A stretch of DNA of 64,000 bases from an uncultured Fidelibacterota bacterium (GTDB taxonomy: Bacteria > Fidelibacterota > Marinisomatia > Marinisomatales > UBA1611): the NCBI GenBank assembly GCA_913043235.1, contig CAJWLO010000003.1, positions 1 to 64,000 of the forward strand, given 5' to 3'. Below are positions 53,856-62,653 of the stretch, in pieces. The notes under the pieces were generated by a model. That model saw only the letters and a list, made by a program, of their open reading frames with translations. It was not told the DNA's origin and did no database searches. Positions within the stretch are counted from its first letter, which is position 1; the number at the start of each line of letters is the position of its first letter. The translations under genes were made by a program, and so were the position numbers.

Positions 53856-54892
53856 AATTTATGCTGTCGCTTATGGTGCTTTTCAGTATTGAACTTTGAA
53901 TCATCAGGTGAATCTTCAATTATATTTTCCGTTATTATATTTCCTTTTTGAGGCTTATCATGTTCAATATCAAATTCTTCCGAAAAAATTCTACCACTAT
54001 TACGTTTTTTCCTAATCTTTGAGTTATGTTTGCGAAACGATTTATTTTTCCGGCTACTGTTCTTTTTGTATTTGTGCTTACGTGCACGACGTTTGGGTTT
54101 TGGTAATTCATTAGCCTCAATGCTATCTATTTGATCATCATCTTCTGCAAAAGATTCTATTGCTGTCTCAGATTTCTCTTTTTCTAGCTCATTTTCATCA
54201 AATGAAAATACCTCCGGATTAAACATTCCATAAATAGTGCCATATCCACGGGTGATACCATTTCCGACTCCTATATAGTTAGGCAATACAAAATTTGTTT
54301 TGAATTCGCCCATAAATGCACCCCACTTATTATCATCTACCGGTTTTGGAAATAGACTGGATACTTTCACTTTTGTAAACACTTTATTATTCAAATTCAC
54401 ACCGACTTCTTTAGCTATAAATACAATATTTTGTCCAAGGAGGCGATTTAAAAAAGAAGGTTTTTCCTGATTGGTTAAAAATCGATATTTTCCTCCAGTC
54501 ATTTGGTTTAAAGCAACCCAGGGTGTAAGAAATTTGTAGCGAATAAGTCGATCGGTTTGAATGAATTGCTGGTCAACTTGTTCAATATCTGTATTTTGTA
54601 TTTCAAAGGTTATATTACCAAAATCAAATATATCAAATTTTTCGACTAGGGAAAGCACTGGCTCAACTCCTTCATGGATACCTATTATGTATATTTGTTC
54701 ATTGAGAATTTTTACCTGTACTCGAGGGTATAGAAATTTGTCCCTGTATGTCCCATCTAACATTGGAATGACTGGTTGGTCAGGGTACTGGCGTATAAAA
54801 ACCCCTTTGACCTGGTACGGAGTTTTCCTCACCGGTTTATCCGTAATTATTCGGACTACAACGGAGTCTATACTTGAGAGATAATCACTCAT
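53852..54892 (-). CDS. Cas6-like RAMP protein (Bacteroidetes-type Cas6b fold) with basic tail
   Basis: 346 residues. The N-terminal 230 resemble the Cas6 homologues I recall from Bacteroidetes: YPRVQVKILNEQIYIIGIHEG (55-75), IRYKFLTPWVALNQ (117-130), FIAKEVGV (158-165) and the C-terminal NYIGVGNGITRGYG (205-218), whose Gly-rich loop binds crRNA in RAMP proteins. No His occurs before residue 73, so the catalytic His that most Cas6 use near residues 35-50 is missing. From about 231 an acidic linker leads to a Lys/Arg-rich tail (264-300). No CRISPR array or cas gene lies nearby; it is between rho and the aminotransferase, with a 4-base overlap on the latter. Confidence 0.72.
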   Translation of the reverse strand: MSDYLSSIDSVVVRIITDKPVRKTPYQVKGVFIRQYPDQPVIPMLDGTYRDKFLYPRVQVKILNEQIYIIGIHEGVEPVLSLVEKFDIFDFGNITFEIQNTDIEQVDQQFIQTDRLIRYKFLTPWVALNQMTGGKYRFLTNQEKPSFLNRLLGQNIVFIAKEVGVNLNNKVFTKVKVSSLFPKPVDDNKWGAFMGEFKTNFVLPNYIGVGNGITRGYGTIYGMFNPEVFSFDENELEKEKSETAIESFAEDDDQIDSIEANELPKPKRRARKHKYKKNSSRKNKSFRKHNSKIRKKRNSGRIFSEEFDIEHDKPQKGNIITENIIEDSPDDSKFNTEKHHKRQHKF

Positions 54893-54912
54893 AATATTTA
54901 AAAATTCAAATT

Positions 54913-56163
54913 TTACTGGCTCATAGTATCCAAGAATTCTATATTTTTTTTCGTTCGTTTGATTCGATCTAGCATAAATTCCATCGCTTCCTCAACTTTC
55001 ATCTCGTTGAGTAATTTTCTTAGAATCCACATTCTTCCCAATTCTTTTCTAGATAATAAAAGTTCCTCTTTTCTAGTTCCGGAACGAACAATATCAAAAG
55101 CTGGGAACAATCTTCTATCACTTAATTTTCGATCAAGAACCAGTTCGCTGTTCCCTGTCCCTTTGAACTCCTCAAAGATAACTTCATCCGCACGGCTTCC
55201 AGTATCAACCAAGGCAGTAGCCATGATCGTTAGACTTCCACCTTCTTCTGTGTTCCTTGCAGCACCAAGAAATTGTTTAGGCTTCTTTAAAGCGTTGAAA
55301 TCTACACCTCCTGACAGAATCTTACCACTATGAGGTATTACAGCATTGTGTGCACGGCCAAGTCGGGTAATACTATCCAAAAGGATAACTACATCATAAC
55401 CATATTCTACCATACGTTTGGCTTTTTGGAGCACCATGTCTGCCACGGATACATGACGCTCCGGGGGTTCGTCAAAGGTCGAGCTTATTACATCTGCATC
55501 AACATTGCGTTTCATATCCGTTACTTCTTCCGGACGCTCATCAATCAACAAAACTATTCTTTTCGTATCTGGATGATTTTTACTGATAGCATTGGCCAGT
55601 TTTTGTAATAAAATGGTTTTACCTGTTTTGGGTTGGGCCACAATCAAGCCTCTCTGACCCATCCCAATAGGTGAAATCAGATCCATAATACGCATAGAAA
55701 AATTTTTTTCATCTGTTTCCAAATTAAATTTTGATTCCGGATAAAGTGGAGTAAAATTTTCAAACAAAATACAATCTTTTATTTTTTCTGGTGGTTTATC
55801 ATTAACCTGCTCAACTTTTAATAAAGCATAAAAACGTTCTTTAGATTTTGGTGGACGAATCTGACCTGCGACCTCATGACCCGTTTTCAACCTGAATCTT
55901 TTTATCTGGGAAGGGCTGACATATATATCGTCAGGTCCTGGCAAATAATTGAAATCCGGTGATCGCAGAAACCCATAACCATCTTGCATTACCTCGAGAA
56001 CTCCACGAGCCACCATACTGCCATCTTGTTTTGCCTGTGCCTCTAATATCCGGACAGTAAGTTCCTGTTTATTTAGATCGGCAACGCCGCCCTGAATATC
56101 AAATTTATTTGCCAACTCTGTAAGTTCGCGAATACCTAGGGATTGTAGTTCATTAAGATCCAT
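54913..56163 (-). CDS. rho: Transcription termination factor Rho
   Basis: 416 residues. The N-terminal RNA-binding part has the cold-shock-like segment [22 protein letters not shown] (62-83). The ATPase core has Walker A AQPKTGKT (176-183) and Walker B/Q-loop [14 protein letters not shown], then GRILRKLL-type arms near the end. The hexameric helicase releases RNA polymerase at Rho-dependent sites. It is 20 bases upstream of the Cas6-like gene on the same strand and 79 bases downstream of folC. Confidence 0.98.
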   Translation of the reverse strand: MDLNELQSLGIRELTELANKFDIQGGVADLNKQELTVRILEAQAKQDGSMVARGVLEVMQDGYGFLRSPDFNYLPGPDDIYVSPSQIKRFRLKTGHEVAGQIRPPKSKERFYALLKVEQVNDKPPEKIKDCILFENFTPLYPESKFNLETDEKNFSMRIMDLISPIGMGQRGLIVAQPKTGKTILLQKLANAISKNHPDTKRIVLLIDERPEEVTDMKRNVDADVISSTFDEPPERHVSVADMVLQKAKRMVEYGYDVVILLDSITRLGRAHNAVIPHSGKILSGGVDFNALKKPKQFLGAARNTEEGGSLTIMATALVDTGSRADEVIFEEFKGTGNSELVLDRKLSDRRLFPAFDIVRSGTRKEELLLSRKELGRMWILRKLLNEMKVEEAMEFMLDRIKRTKKNIEFLDTMSQ

Positions 56164-56242
56164 GTGAATAAATCCTTTTCATAAAATCTATGGAATTTTA
56201 GAAATATAAATCTCCGCGGGGGGCGAAGCGATGTAAATTACA

Positions 56243-57526
56243 TTATATTTGACCTGTTTCAAATGATATTTCAAATTCTTCGTAAACTTCTTCAGCAATA
56301 TAGTGACTTCCAAAAATAAGGCCTATTCCACCTTGGTTGATTTTCAGTTTCATTCTGGCAATTCCAGAAGATATTGTATCAACGGGTTTGCTTTTACAAC
56401 CGGCCATTTCTAATAACTCAGATAATTGATAGGGGTCAATTAAAAAACCTTTTTTATCTGTTGCTACATAAACTTTATGCATTATATACTGAAAAGATTT
56501 AACGATTAAGTCAAATTCCTTATCATTTTTCAAACAAAACAGACCAATCAATGGCCTGCTGGGGTATATTGTTTTTATCGTTTTTATTGCAAAAGAAATA
56601 CCGGCTTGGTTGTGGGCCACATCGTAATAAATATATTTGCTCACTTGTTCAAGTCTTCCAGGCCATTTTACATTTTTTATACCTGTTTGCAATGAAATGG
56701 TTTTAATTGAAGAATCATATTTCTTAACAGAATTTACAGCCAAGGCAGCATTATGGGCCTGATGATTTCCAGCAAGAGGAACTTGATACAATTCGCCTTC
56801 AAAAGAAAAGTGACATCCATTTTTATCAAAAGCAATTTCTTGAATCATTGAGGTCTTTATCATTTGAATTTCAGTATTAACTTGATTTACCTTTTTTTTC
56901 AACAATTCTTCTACGTCTTTTTCCTGCTCAGCACAAATAAGCGGCACCCCTGCCTTAATAATACCGGCTTTTTCTTTGGCTATTTTTATAATGTCATCAC
57001 CTAAAATATCTTTATGGTCTAGAGAAATAGGGGTAATAACCGATAAATCTGGATTGATTACATTTGTGGAATCAAGGCGTCCTCCTAAGCCAGTTTCAAT
57101 AACAGCTACATCTACCTCATGGTTTTTAAAATGATCTAAAGCCATTGCTGTGGTAGTTTCAAAAAAGGTTGATTTGGTTTGCTTAATATCGTTCTTAGCT
57201 TTATTCATAAATATCATTATTTCTTGGTCATCGATCGGGGAACCATCCACTCGTATACGTTCATTAAAACGACACAAATGAGGAGATGTATATAATCCAA
57301 CTTTTTGCCCTGATGCACGCAGAATACTGTAAATCATAGCACAGGTGGATCCCTTTCCATTGGTACCAGCTACATGAATAAATCTCAATCCATCTTGTGG
57401 ATCTCCAATGGCTTCGAGCAATTGATATGTATGTTCTAGGCCAAGTTTAATACCATGTCTCTGGAGGCTATATAAAGATTGGATCAGAGATGAAAGATCA
57501 GAAAATGTCAATGTGAGATAGGTCAC
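56243..57526 (-). CDS. folC: Folylpolyglutamate synthase / dihydrofolate synthase
   Basis: 427 residues with the Mur-ligase P-loop VAGTNGKGSTC (52-62), the folate-binding PLAGNHQAHNA loop and GRLDSTN. It adds Glu residues to folates (and/or makes dihydrofolate). The start is GTG at 57526, 29 bases inside the end of murI. The alternative would be an internal TTG, but the family's LQRHGIKLGLEHTYQLL helix needs about 20 residues in front, which the GTG provides. Confidence 0.95.
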   Translation of the reverse strand: MTYLTLTFSDLSSLIQSLYSLQRHGIKLGLEHTYQLLEAIGDPQDGLRFIHVAGTNGKGSTCAMIYSILRASGQKVGLYTSPHLCRFNERIRVDGSPIDDQEIMIFMNKAKNDIKQTKSTFFETTTAMALDHFKNHEVDVAVIETGLGGRLDSTNVINPDLSVITPISLDHKDILGDDIIKIAKEKAGIIKAGVPLICAEQEKDVEELLKKKVNQVNTEIQMIKTSMIQEIAFDKNGCHFSFEGELYQVPLAGNHQAHNAALAVNSVKKYDSSIKTISLQTGIKNVKWPGRLEQVSKYIYYDVAHNQAGISFAIKTIKTIYPSRPLIGLFCLKNDKEFDLIVKSFQYIMHKVYVATDKKGFLIDPYQLSELLEMAGCKSKPVDTISSGIARMKLKINQGGIGLIFGSHYIAEEVYEEFEISFETGQI

Positions 57527-58298
57527 TGATGTGAACTTCTAGAAATCTTCCCGCTAAAGATTCAAATAGGTCTACGGAATCAGAAACATGACAAAAAATT
57601 CCACCTGATTTACCTTTTTCAGGATAGAGTTCAAGTTCATTTATAACTGATTGGACCACAGAAGCTGTAGTATCGACTGAATCTACCAGTTTTATTTTTA
57701 TATTCATTATTTTATTAATGGTCGATTTTAATAATGGATAATGAGTACAGCCTAAAATCAAAGTATCAACATCTGATGCTACTATATTTTCAAGGTATAT
57801 TTTTGCAATTGTTTCAGGGACTTCACCACTGACCCACCCCTCTTCCACCAAAGGTACAAACAAAGGACATGCTTGATTGATAACTAAAATATCCTTATTA
57901 AGTCTCCTCAAGGCCTGTCCATATGCATCGGACCTGATTGTACCGTAGGTCCCCAAAACACCAATTCGATTATTTTGTGTAGCATAAATTGATGCTTCAA
58001 CTCCCGGCTCTATTACACCAATAATGGGAATATTAAATTTTGATTTTAAATTATCCAAAGCATGGGAAGATGCCGTGTTGCAAGCAACTACAACTATTTT
58101 ACATTCTTCCTGGATAAGCCATCTGGTTATTTCTTCGGAATATTGCTGAATTCGTTCAGTGCTTTTATTCCCATAAGGAACCCGGGCTGTATCTCCCACA
58201 TAAATTATTTTCTCATGTGGCAATATTTTTGCTAAGGCATTGACAATAGTCAACCCCCCTATTCCAGAATCAAAAACACCAATGGGTCTATTATCCAT
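57498..58298 (-). CDS. murI: Glutamate racemase
   Basis: 266 residues with both catalytic Cys, C73 (VVACNTAS) and C184 (ILGCTHYPLL), and the conserved FDSGIGGLTIV (9-19). It supplies D-Glu for peptidoglycan. The 3' end overlaps folC by 29 bases, and it lies three bases after amiC, forming a cell-wall/folate operon on the minus strand. Length and motifs are normal. Confidence 0.96.
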   Translation of the reverse strand: MDNRPIGVFDSGIGGLTIVNALAKILPHEKIIYVGDTARVPYGNKSTERIQQYSEEITRWLIQEECKIVVVACNTASSHALDNLKSKFNIPIIGVIEPGVEASIYATQNNRIGVLGTYGTIRSDAYGQALRRLNKDILVINQACPLFVPLVEEGWVSGEVPETIAKIYLENIVASDVDTLILGCTHYPLLKSTINKIMNIKIKLVDSVDTTASVVQSVINELELYPEKGKSGGIFCHVSDSVDLFESLAGRFLEVHISDLSHIDIF

Positions 58299-58301
58299 CT
58301 A

Positions 58302-59777
58302 TTATTCTTCCGCTAAAAGTTTTTCCTTTGATTCTTTGAAGTGCTTAATAGCTTCATAAACTGCCTGTGCGATCTTCTGTCGATGAGTTGCTTTTTTTAA
58401 TGCTTTTTCCTCTTTAGGGTTAGAAAGAAAACCTACTTCAAGATACGCATGAGGCATGGAAGCACCATATAGAACGTAAAATCCTGCTTGTTTAACACCG
58501 CGGTTTGGAGTTGTTAACCGTTTATCTAGTTCCATTTGGATGACTGCTGCTAAATCCTCACTTTCTTTCATGAACATGCTCTGAGCCATGGTAGCCATAA
58601 TGAGTCCTTCATCTGTTAATTTTTCATATCCATTTTTTCTTTCTTCCATTTGAATAACTGAATTTTCTCTTGAAGCAACCATAACTGCATCTTCATTTTT
58701 ACCTGGACTTAAGAAATATGTTTCAAAACCTTGGACAGTTCTATTGTTATTTGCATTTGCATGAATACTGATAAACAGTTTCCCATTATTTTCATTTGCA
58801 ATTTCTGCCCGCTTGCGCAATGGAATAAAGACATCTTCTTCCCTAGTATATACTACTTTGATATTCGTGTTTGTTTCCAACAATCTGCCAATACGTTTAG
58901 CAATATCCAATACAATATCTTTTTCTTTGACTCCAAATCGGCTTGTTGTTCCTGGATCTTTACCGCCATGTCCAGCATCCAAAACCACTTTATCTAATTT
59001 CCAGCGGTTTTTAACATCTTCGATACGAACTGCATTTTTCCCCAAAGGTGTCCGTAGGGTTATTACGATTTCATTGGGATCCAAACTTTGATACCAGTCG
59101 TGGCTTACTACATCTGAACCCAGTTTGAATGCAATTTGGGCAGTTTCACCAATCTGATCTGATTCAACTCTTCTGATTACCCCTCGGATCTCTGAACCTT
59201 CTAAAGCGACTGTATCAACCATAGCTCCCGCAACTGTTATATAATACCAACCGTGTTTATTAATAAATGAACTGATATTTCTCTCAGAAAATGGTTTTCT
59301 TGTAATCAACTTAATAATTGTGCCATTTGATTTAGTTTCTACCTCCATACCAATAATATTAAACCGTACTACATCAATATCTAAAAATTCTTTTGTTGCG
59401 TCAAAATTTATTCCAGGCATAACAGTTGCTTTTAAAATCCGAATGAATTCATTTGCTGGTATATATAAATCACCAGATACCACAAGGACCATGTCGGGCA
59501 TTTGGTAAGGAATATCATCAATTATAACAAAACTAGTGTAACCCGATATTTTTATACGTTTCCCTTTAATATAAAGAACCAGTTTTTTTCGTTCCTGATT
59601 TTCAAACAGCTTAGACGACAAAGACCTAGCCAAATCTTTCGTTGACATATATAATAAATTTTTATCGCTTATTGTTCGTATTTCAGATTCACTCCCAGCA
59701 CTGCGATTAAATACATGAATATCTGCAAATAGAATGTTTAGTAATATTATATGGTAGAAAAATGATCGGAATATCAT
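58302..59777 (-). CDS. N-acetylmuramoyl-L-alanine amidase (AmiC-type)
   Basis: 491 residues: an N-terminal signal peptide (about 1-19), an AMIN-like beta-rich region (about 20-245) and an Amidase_3 catalytic domain (about 262-480). The zinc site comprises the His of DAGHGG (about 270), the Glu of VKEKDIVLD (about 285) and the His of SIHANAN (about 338), with catalytic Glu in YLEVGFLSNP (about 455). It cleaves the amide bond between MurNAc and the stem peptide, splitting septal wall. It is the first gene of the murI/folC run. Confidence 0.94.
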   Translation of the reverse strand: MIFRSFFYHIILLNILFADIHVFNRSAGSESEIRTISDKNLLYMSTKDLARSLSSKLFENQERKKLVLYIKGKRIKISGYTSFVIIDDIPYQMPDMVLVVSGDLYIPANEFIRILKATVMPGINFDATKEFLDIDVVRFNIIGMEVETKSNGTIIKLITRKPFSERNISSFINKHGWYYITVAGAMVDTVALEGSEIRGVIRRVESDQIGETAQIAFKLGSDVVSHDWYQSLDPNEIVITLRTPLGKNAVRIEDVKNRWKLDKVVLDAGHGGKDPGTTSRFGVKEKDIVLDIAKRIGRLLETNTNIKVVYTREEDVFIPLRKRAEIANENNGKLFISIHANANNNRTVQGFETYFLSPGKNEDAVMVASRENSVIQMEERKNGYEKLTDEGLIMATMAQSMFMKESEDLAAVIQMELDKRLTTPNRGVKQAGFYVLYGASMPHAYLEVGFLSNPKEEKALKKATHRQKIAQAVYEAIKHFKESKEKLLAEE

Positions 59778-60008
59778 ATCTATAAATATTATTTTTCAGG
59801 TCTTAAATCAAAAATAATAAAACACTTAAAGAGATAAATTAAGTTGAAGTACTCCTTATACTTGTGGTTTAGCATTAAAATCCCATGCATTCCAAGATAT
59901 GGAAATTCGTCTATGTATAGTGCTTGATTCAATGGTTAATAACTAGATATATAATAACTCCATCTATCTTGAATAACTAAAATAGTATAAATTTACTCTT
60001 TTAAAATA

Positions 60009-60590
60009 ATGAAAATAAAATTATTCCCATTAAGTATAGTGGCCTATCCTAACAAATATATTCCACTACATATTTTTGAAGATCGTTACAAAAAACTTAT
60101 TACTGAATCTGTCAGAGACCATAGTGAATTTGGAATAATATATCAGGATAAAAAGGGTCTCGCAAATATAGGTTGTACCGTTTTAGTTAAAAACATATTA
60201 AACCAATACAGTGATGGTCGTATGGATATACTTTGTGTAGGGAGAAGAATATTTAAGCTGAATAAAAACTTTTTAATTGATGGACTAACTATTGGCGACA
60301 TCAATTACTTACCGGATCTATATCCAATCCCTGCATCATTATTTGAACCATTAAAAGAAAAATATTTGAAGATTATTATAACTATGGGTAAAGTTGAGGA
60401 TCTTATAAATCATATATCAAAGACAACGACCTTTGAATTATTAGAAATGATACAATTACCTACTGTTATAGAACAAGAACTAATTACACTGACATCGGAA
60501 GAAAGTAGAGCTAAGGTGCTAAACAAAATTTTTTCATCTGTACTTGATCAAGTATCATCTGTAAAAGGTATAAAAAAATTCACATCTTGA
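60009..60590 (+). CDS. LON substrate-binding domain protein
   Basis: 193 residues. The N-terminal IKLFPLSIVAYPNKYIPLHIFEDRYKKL matches the LON domain (PUA-like beta-barrel), with FGIIYQD and ILCVGRRIFKL following. No ATPase or protease domain follows, so it is a stand-alone LON-domain protein of unknown role. Members are commonly found beside housekeeping genes; a part in proteostasis or peptide binding is speculation. It stands alone on the plus strand. Confidence 0.88.
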   Translation: MKIKLFPLSIVAYPNKYIPLHIFEDRYKKLITESVRDHSEFGIIYQDKKGLANIGCTVLVKNILNQYSDGRMDILCVGRRIFKLNKNFLIDGLTIGDINYLPDLYPIPASLFEPLKEKYLKIIITMGKVEDLINHISKTTTFELLEMIQLPTVIEQELITLTSEESRAKVLNKIFSSVLDQVSSVKGIKKFTS

Positions 60591-60655
60591 TAAAAATCAG
60601 AACAATAAAATCTAGCAAAAAGATATAATTGTCATTATTGATCTAAATTGATTAG

Positions 60656-60864
60656 TCAATCTCCATCTGTACTTTCTTTTTCAAGAATCAAAAAAACTAT
60701 AATAATCTGATTGCCCTTAATGATGTAAACTTTGAAATTCCTAATCAATCTGTTTTTTCCATATTAGGACCCAATAGGAGCGGAAAATAAACTCTAAAAA
60801 AATTTTGGCAGGATTAATTACATCTTGGGACGGAAATAGTTTTTTTATTATCAGCCAATTTTAA
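60656..60864 (+). pseudogene. Fragment of an ABC transporter ATPase gene (stop plus frameshift)
   Basis: Translation of the plus strand gives YNNLIALNDVNFEIP followed by SILGPNRSGK, the A-loop and Walker A region of an ABC ATPase. A TAA (60788-60790) follows the Walker Lys where a Thr codon is expected. A one-base shift in the A-run after that restores KILAGLITSWDGN, the segment that follows Walker A in intact ATPases. Everything beyond (signature, Walker B) is gone. This is a clear remnant of an N-terminal ABC cassette and there is no transporter gene next to it. Confidence 0.8.
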
Positions 60865-60897
60865 AAACGACAACGCCCCAGGAATACTGAGGCGTTG
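60863..60897 (-). terminator. Terminator of the small membrane protein operon
   Basis: On the minus strand CAACGCC and GGCGTTG pair around a 13-base loop that can pair further inside (CAG/CTG). TCGTTTTTAAAATT follows, giving a T-run after a two-base gap. It lies 20 bases past the stop of the 71-residue gene. Confidence 0.8.
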
Positions 60898-60916
60898 GAG
60901 CGGATTTAATTTCGCG

Positions 60917-61132
60917 CTATTTCTTCTCGTACCACATCACGAGTATCATGAGTGCTAGAATTCCCGCAAATCCTGCATCGCCAAATTGGGCCATTATACG
61001 CCCAAGTCCACCGATGACTCCAAAAAAGTCATCAAACAAGATTCCAACGATAATTCCAACAACAACTAGGGATTTTAACAATTCTATTGCTGTGCCGAGC
61101 CACTCGTTGAGGGTTTTTATACCATTTAGCAT
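60917..61132 (-). CDS. 71-residue two-helix hydrophobic protein (paralogue 2)
   Basis: Two hydrophobic helices (about 19-34 and 52-67) joined by a Gly-rich loop (VIGGLGRIM), with a basic end (WYEKK). It is homologous to the protein encoded just upstream: both have GFAG-x-LAL at exactly residues 54-62, preceded by IGG and an Asp. The ATG has AGGAGT five bases upstream. A GC-rich terminator follows the stop. No known family is recognised; the shape is that of small pilin-like, holin-like or bacteriocin-like membrane proteins. Confidence 0.75.
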   Translation of the reverse strand: MLNGIKTLNEWLGTAIELLKSLVVVGIIVGILFDDFFGVIGGLGRIMAQFGDAGFAGILALMILVMWYEKK

Positions 61133-61157
61133 AGTTTACTCCTGTTGGTAGAGGCTT

Positions 61158-61183
61158 TTGGGCTTTGAAAAACCAAAGCCCAA
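61158..61183. repeat. Hairpin between the two small membrane protein genes
   Basis: TTGGGCTTTG (61158-61167) pairs perfectly with CAAAGCCCAA (61174-61183) around a six-base A-rich loop. No T-run follows on the minus strand, so it is not a normal terminator. Its place 17 bases after the 69-residue gene suggests an mRNA-protecting or processing hairpin that allows unequal amounts of the two proteins. Confidence 0.7.
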
Positions 61184-61200
61184 GATATGGCCTATGTTAA

Positions 61201-61410
61201 TTACCCAAGAAACGAGAGAAACACCAACAGAGCTAAGAGTCCAGCAAAACCACCATCTAAAAAGGTGTTTACCAGTTCAACAATTCCGCCAATGGGATCA
61301 AATCCTGTGGAATAAATGATGTTAACGAAAACAAACAGTACTATAAGTGCTTTAATTACGCCAACAATTCCGGAAGCCGCATTTGCAACGGTTGCATTGA
61401 TATCAGCCAT
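61201..61410 (-). CDS. 69-residue two-helix hydrophobic protein (paralogue 1)
   Basis: The sequence opens MADINATVANAASGIVGVIK; hydrophobic helices lie at 15-34 and 53-68, with a loop containing FDPIGGIVELVNTF. The gene has the strongest ribosome-binding site in the window, AAGGAGG seven bases before the ATG, implying high expression. GFAGLLALLVF at 54-64 is shared with the downstream 71-residue protein. There is no signal peptidase site. I cannot name a family. Small VirB2-like pilins, phage holins and circular bacteriocins have similar size and layout, but none is supported by a diagnostic motif. Confidence 0.78.
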   Translation of the reverse strand: MADINATVANAASGIVGVIKALIVLFVFVNIIYSTGFDPIGGIVELVNTFLDGGFAGLLALLVFLSFLG

Positions 61411-61440
61411 GCCAATACCTCCTTGGTTTGGTTCCTAATG

Positions 61441-61463
61441 AAAACGGGGGCACATAACCCCCG
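61441..61463 (-). promoter_or_regulatory. GC-rich leader hairpin before the small membrane protein pair
   Basis: On the minus strand CGGGGG pairs with CCCCCG around a seven-base loop, followed by TTTT. It lies 31 bases upstream of the 69-residue gene's ATG and about 100 bases after the end of the GT9 gene. It could terminate the glycosyltransferase transcript, or lie in the leader of the small genes as an attenuator or stability element. No convincing promoter fits between the hairpin and the SD. Confidence 0.6.
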
Positions 61464-61561
61464 ACCTTATTATTAGATTGTTCTTTGTTTGTGGTTGATT
61501 TCAGAGTCAATCTCTTTCCAATGAACCAAATTTACACACATTAGACCAATCAACAATATTT

Positions 61562-62653
61562 TTATTTTTCATAATTACACATAACCAAATTTATTACTGA
61601 CTCGCGCACTGATACTGGCTCTACGGTTTTCATACAAGCAGAACAAAGCCGCCAATGATCTCTTTGGTGAGAACATTCATTAACCGGTTTTTCAATAATA
61701 TTCTTATCACCTAAAGGTTTTGTTAATTCAGGATTCTGGGCACCAAATAGAGAAATTACAGGAATTCCTAAATATGCTGCCAGATGACCCGCCATAGAAT
61801 CTGGAGCAATTAGCAGTCTTTGCTCCTTAAGCCAATTTTTAAACTGAATAATGTCCCCTTCAAAAATATATATTGGCAATTTATTTTTTTGTACTGAATA
61901 AACTATGTCTTCTGATTCTTTTGTTTTGACTATTGCCAATTTAAAATCATCTTTTAAAGAATTGATCAATGTAATCCAATGACATAATGGCCAACTTCTT
62001 TTTTGATCAACGGTTCCAGGGTGCAATACAACATATCCACTCTTTTTAACTACCCAATTTGGTTCTATTAACACTGTACATTTATCTTCAATTTTTGAAA
62101 CCAAATTCATAGCCCGTTTCGTTTGGTGCATTTGAAAAGGGAATGGGAAAGTTCTAGAAAAAAAATAGTTCCCTCCAGTAGCTGCATATCCCAAACTGTG
62201 CTTGCTTTTTATATGCCATAAAAACCAGCTGTTTCTTATATCGCCCTTAAAATCAATTGCCAAATCAATATGCCGGTTTCTTAATGATCTAGCAAAAGAA
62301 CGAGCCTGAATCCATTTAAAAGGTGAAAAAGACCAAGTTGTCCAAGGAGCATCAAAAGTAATTACCTCATTTGCCAACTCTAGATCGCGGGCTAAAGGAG
62401 CAGAAGAAGAAGAACACAATAAAATTATTCGCACATCTTTATTAAATCTTTCTTTCAAGGCATGAAGAGCCGGAATTATCATGAGGACATCACCAATACG
62501 ATGGTATTCAGCAACAAGAATAGTTTTTACCATCTCTACCTGAAATAATGTATTAGGTCTTAAAAGATTAAAAAAACGGTAAAAAGGGGCAATTAAGGCG
62601 CCAATTAATATCGAGAAGAATAGAAATGAAGGTTTATATATCTCCTGTTTCAT
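61562..62653 (-). CDS. Glycosyltransferase family 9 (heptosyltransferase-like)
   Basis: 363 residues. A membrane-anchor-like N-terminus (about 8-28) precedes the GT-B fold: VAEYHRIGDVLMIIPALHAL (N-terminal acceptor site), VVLHPGTVDQKRSWP (nucleotide-sugar binding) and LLIAPDSMAGHLAAYLGIPVISLFG (the conserved donor motif of heptosyltransferases). Four Cys near the C-terminus (ECSHQRDHWRLCSACMK) are uncommon in GT9 and may bind metal. It should add heptose or another sugar to lipopolysaccharide core. It overlaps the next glycosyltransferase by four bases. Confidence 0.85.
   Translation of the reverse strand: MKQEIYKPSFLFFSILIGALIAPFYRFFNLLRPNTLFQVEMVKTILVAEYHRIGDVLMIIPALHALKERFNKDVRIILLCSSSSAPLARDLELANEVITFDAPWTTWSFSPFKWIQARSFARSLRNRHIDLAIDFKGDIRNSWFLWHIKSKHSLGYAATGGNYFFSRTFPFPFQMHQTKRAMNLVSKIEDKCTVLIEPNWVVKKSGYVVLHPGTVDQKRSWPLCHWITLINSLKDDFKLAIVKTKESEDIVYSVQKNKLPIYIFEGDIIQFKNWLKEQRLLIAPDSMAGHLAAYLGIPVISLFGAQNPELTKPLGDKNIIEKPVNECSHQRDHWRLCSACMKTVEPVSVRESVINLVMCNYEK

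Larger units (their letters stand above)
60591..60916. other. Intergenic region with decayed ABC gene and terminator
   Basis: About 326 bases between the LON-domain gene and the small membrane protein pair. Apart from the ABC-ATPase remnant (60656-60864) and the terminator hairpin (60863-60897), both listed separately, I see only AT-rich spacer. Confidence 0.6.

Noticed and set aside
53852-54892. Search for CRISPR repeats near the Cas6-like gene
   Set aside because: No direct repeats with spacers are visible anywhere in the window, so a CRISPR locus is not supported.
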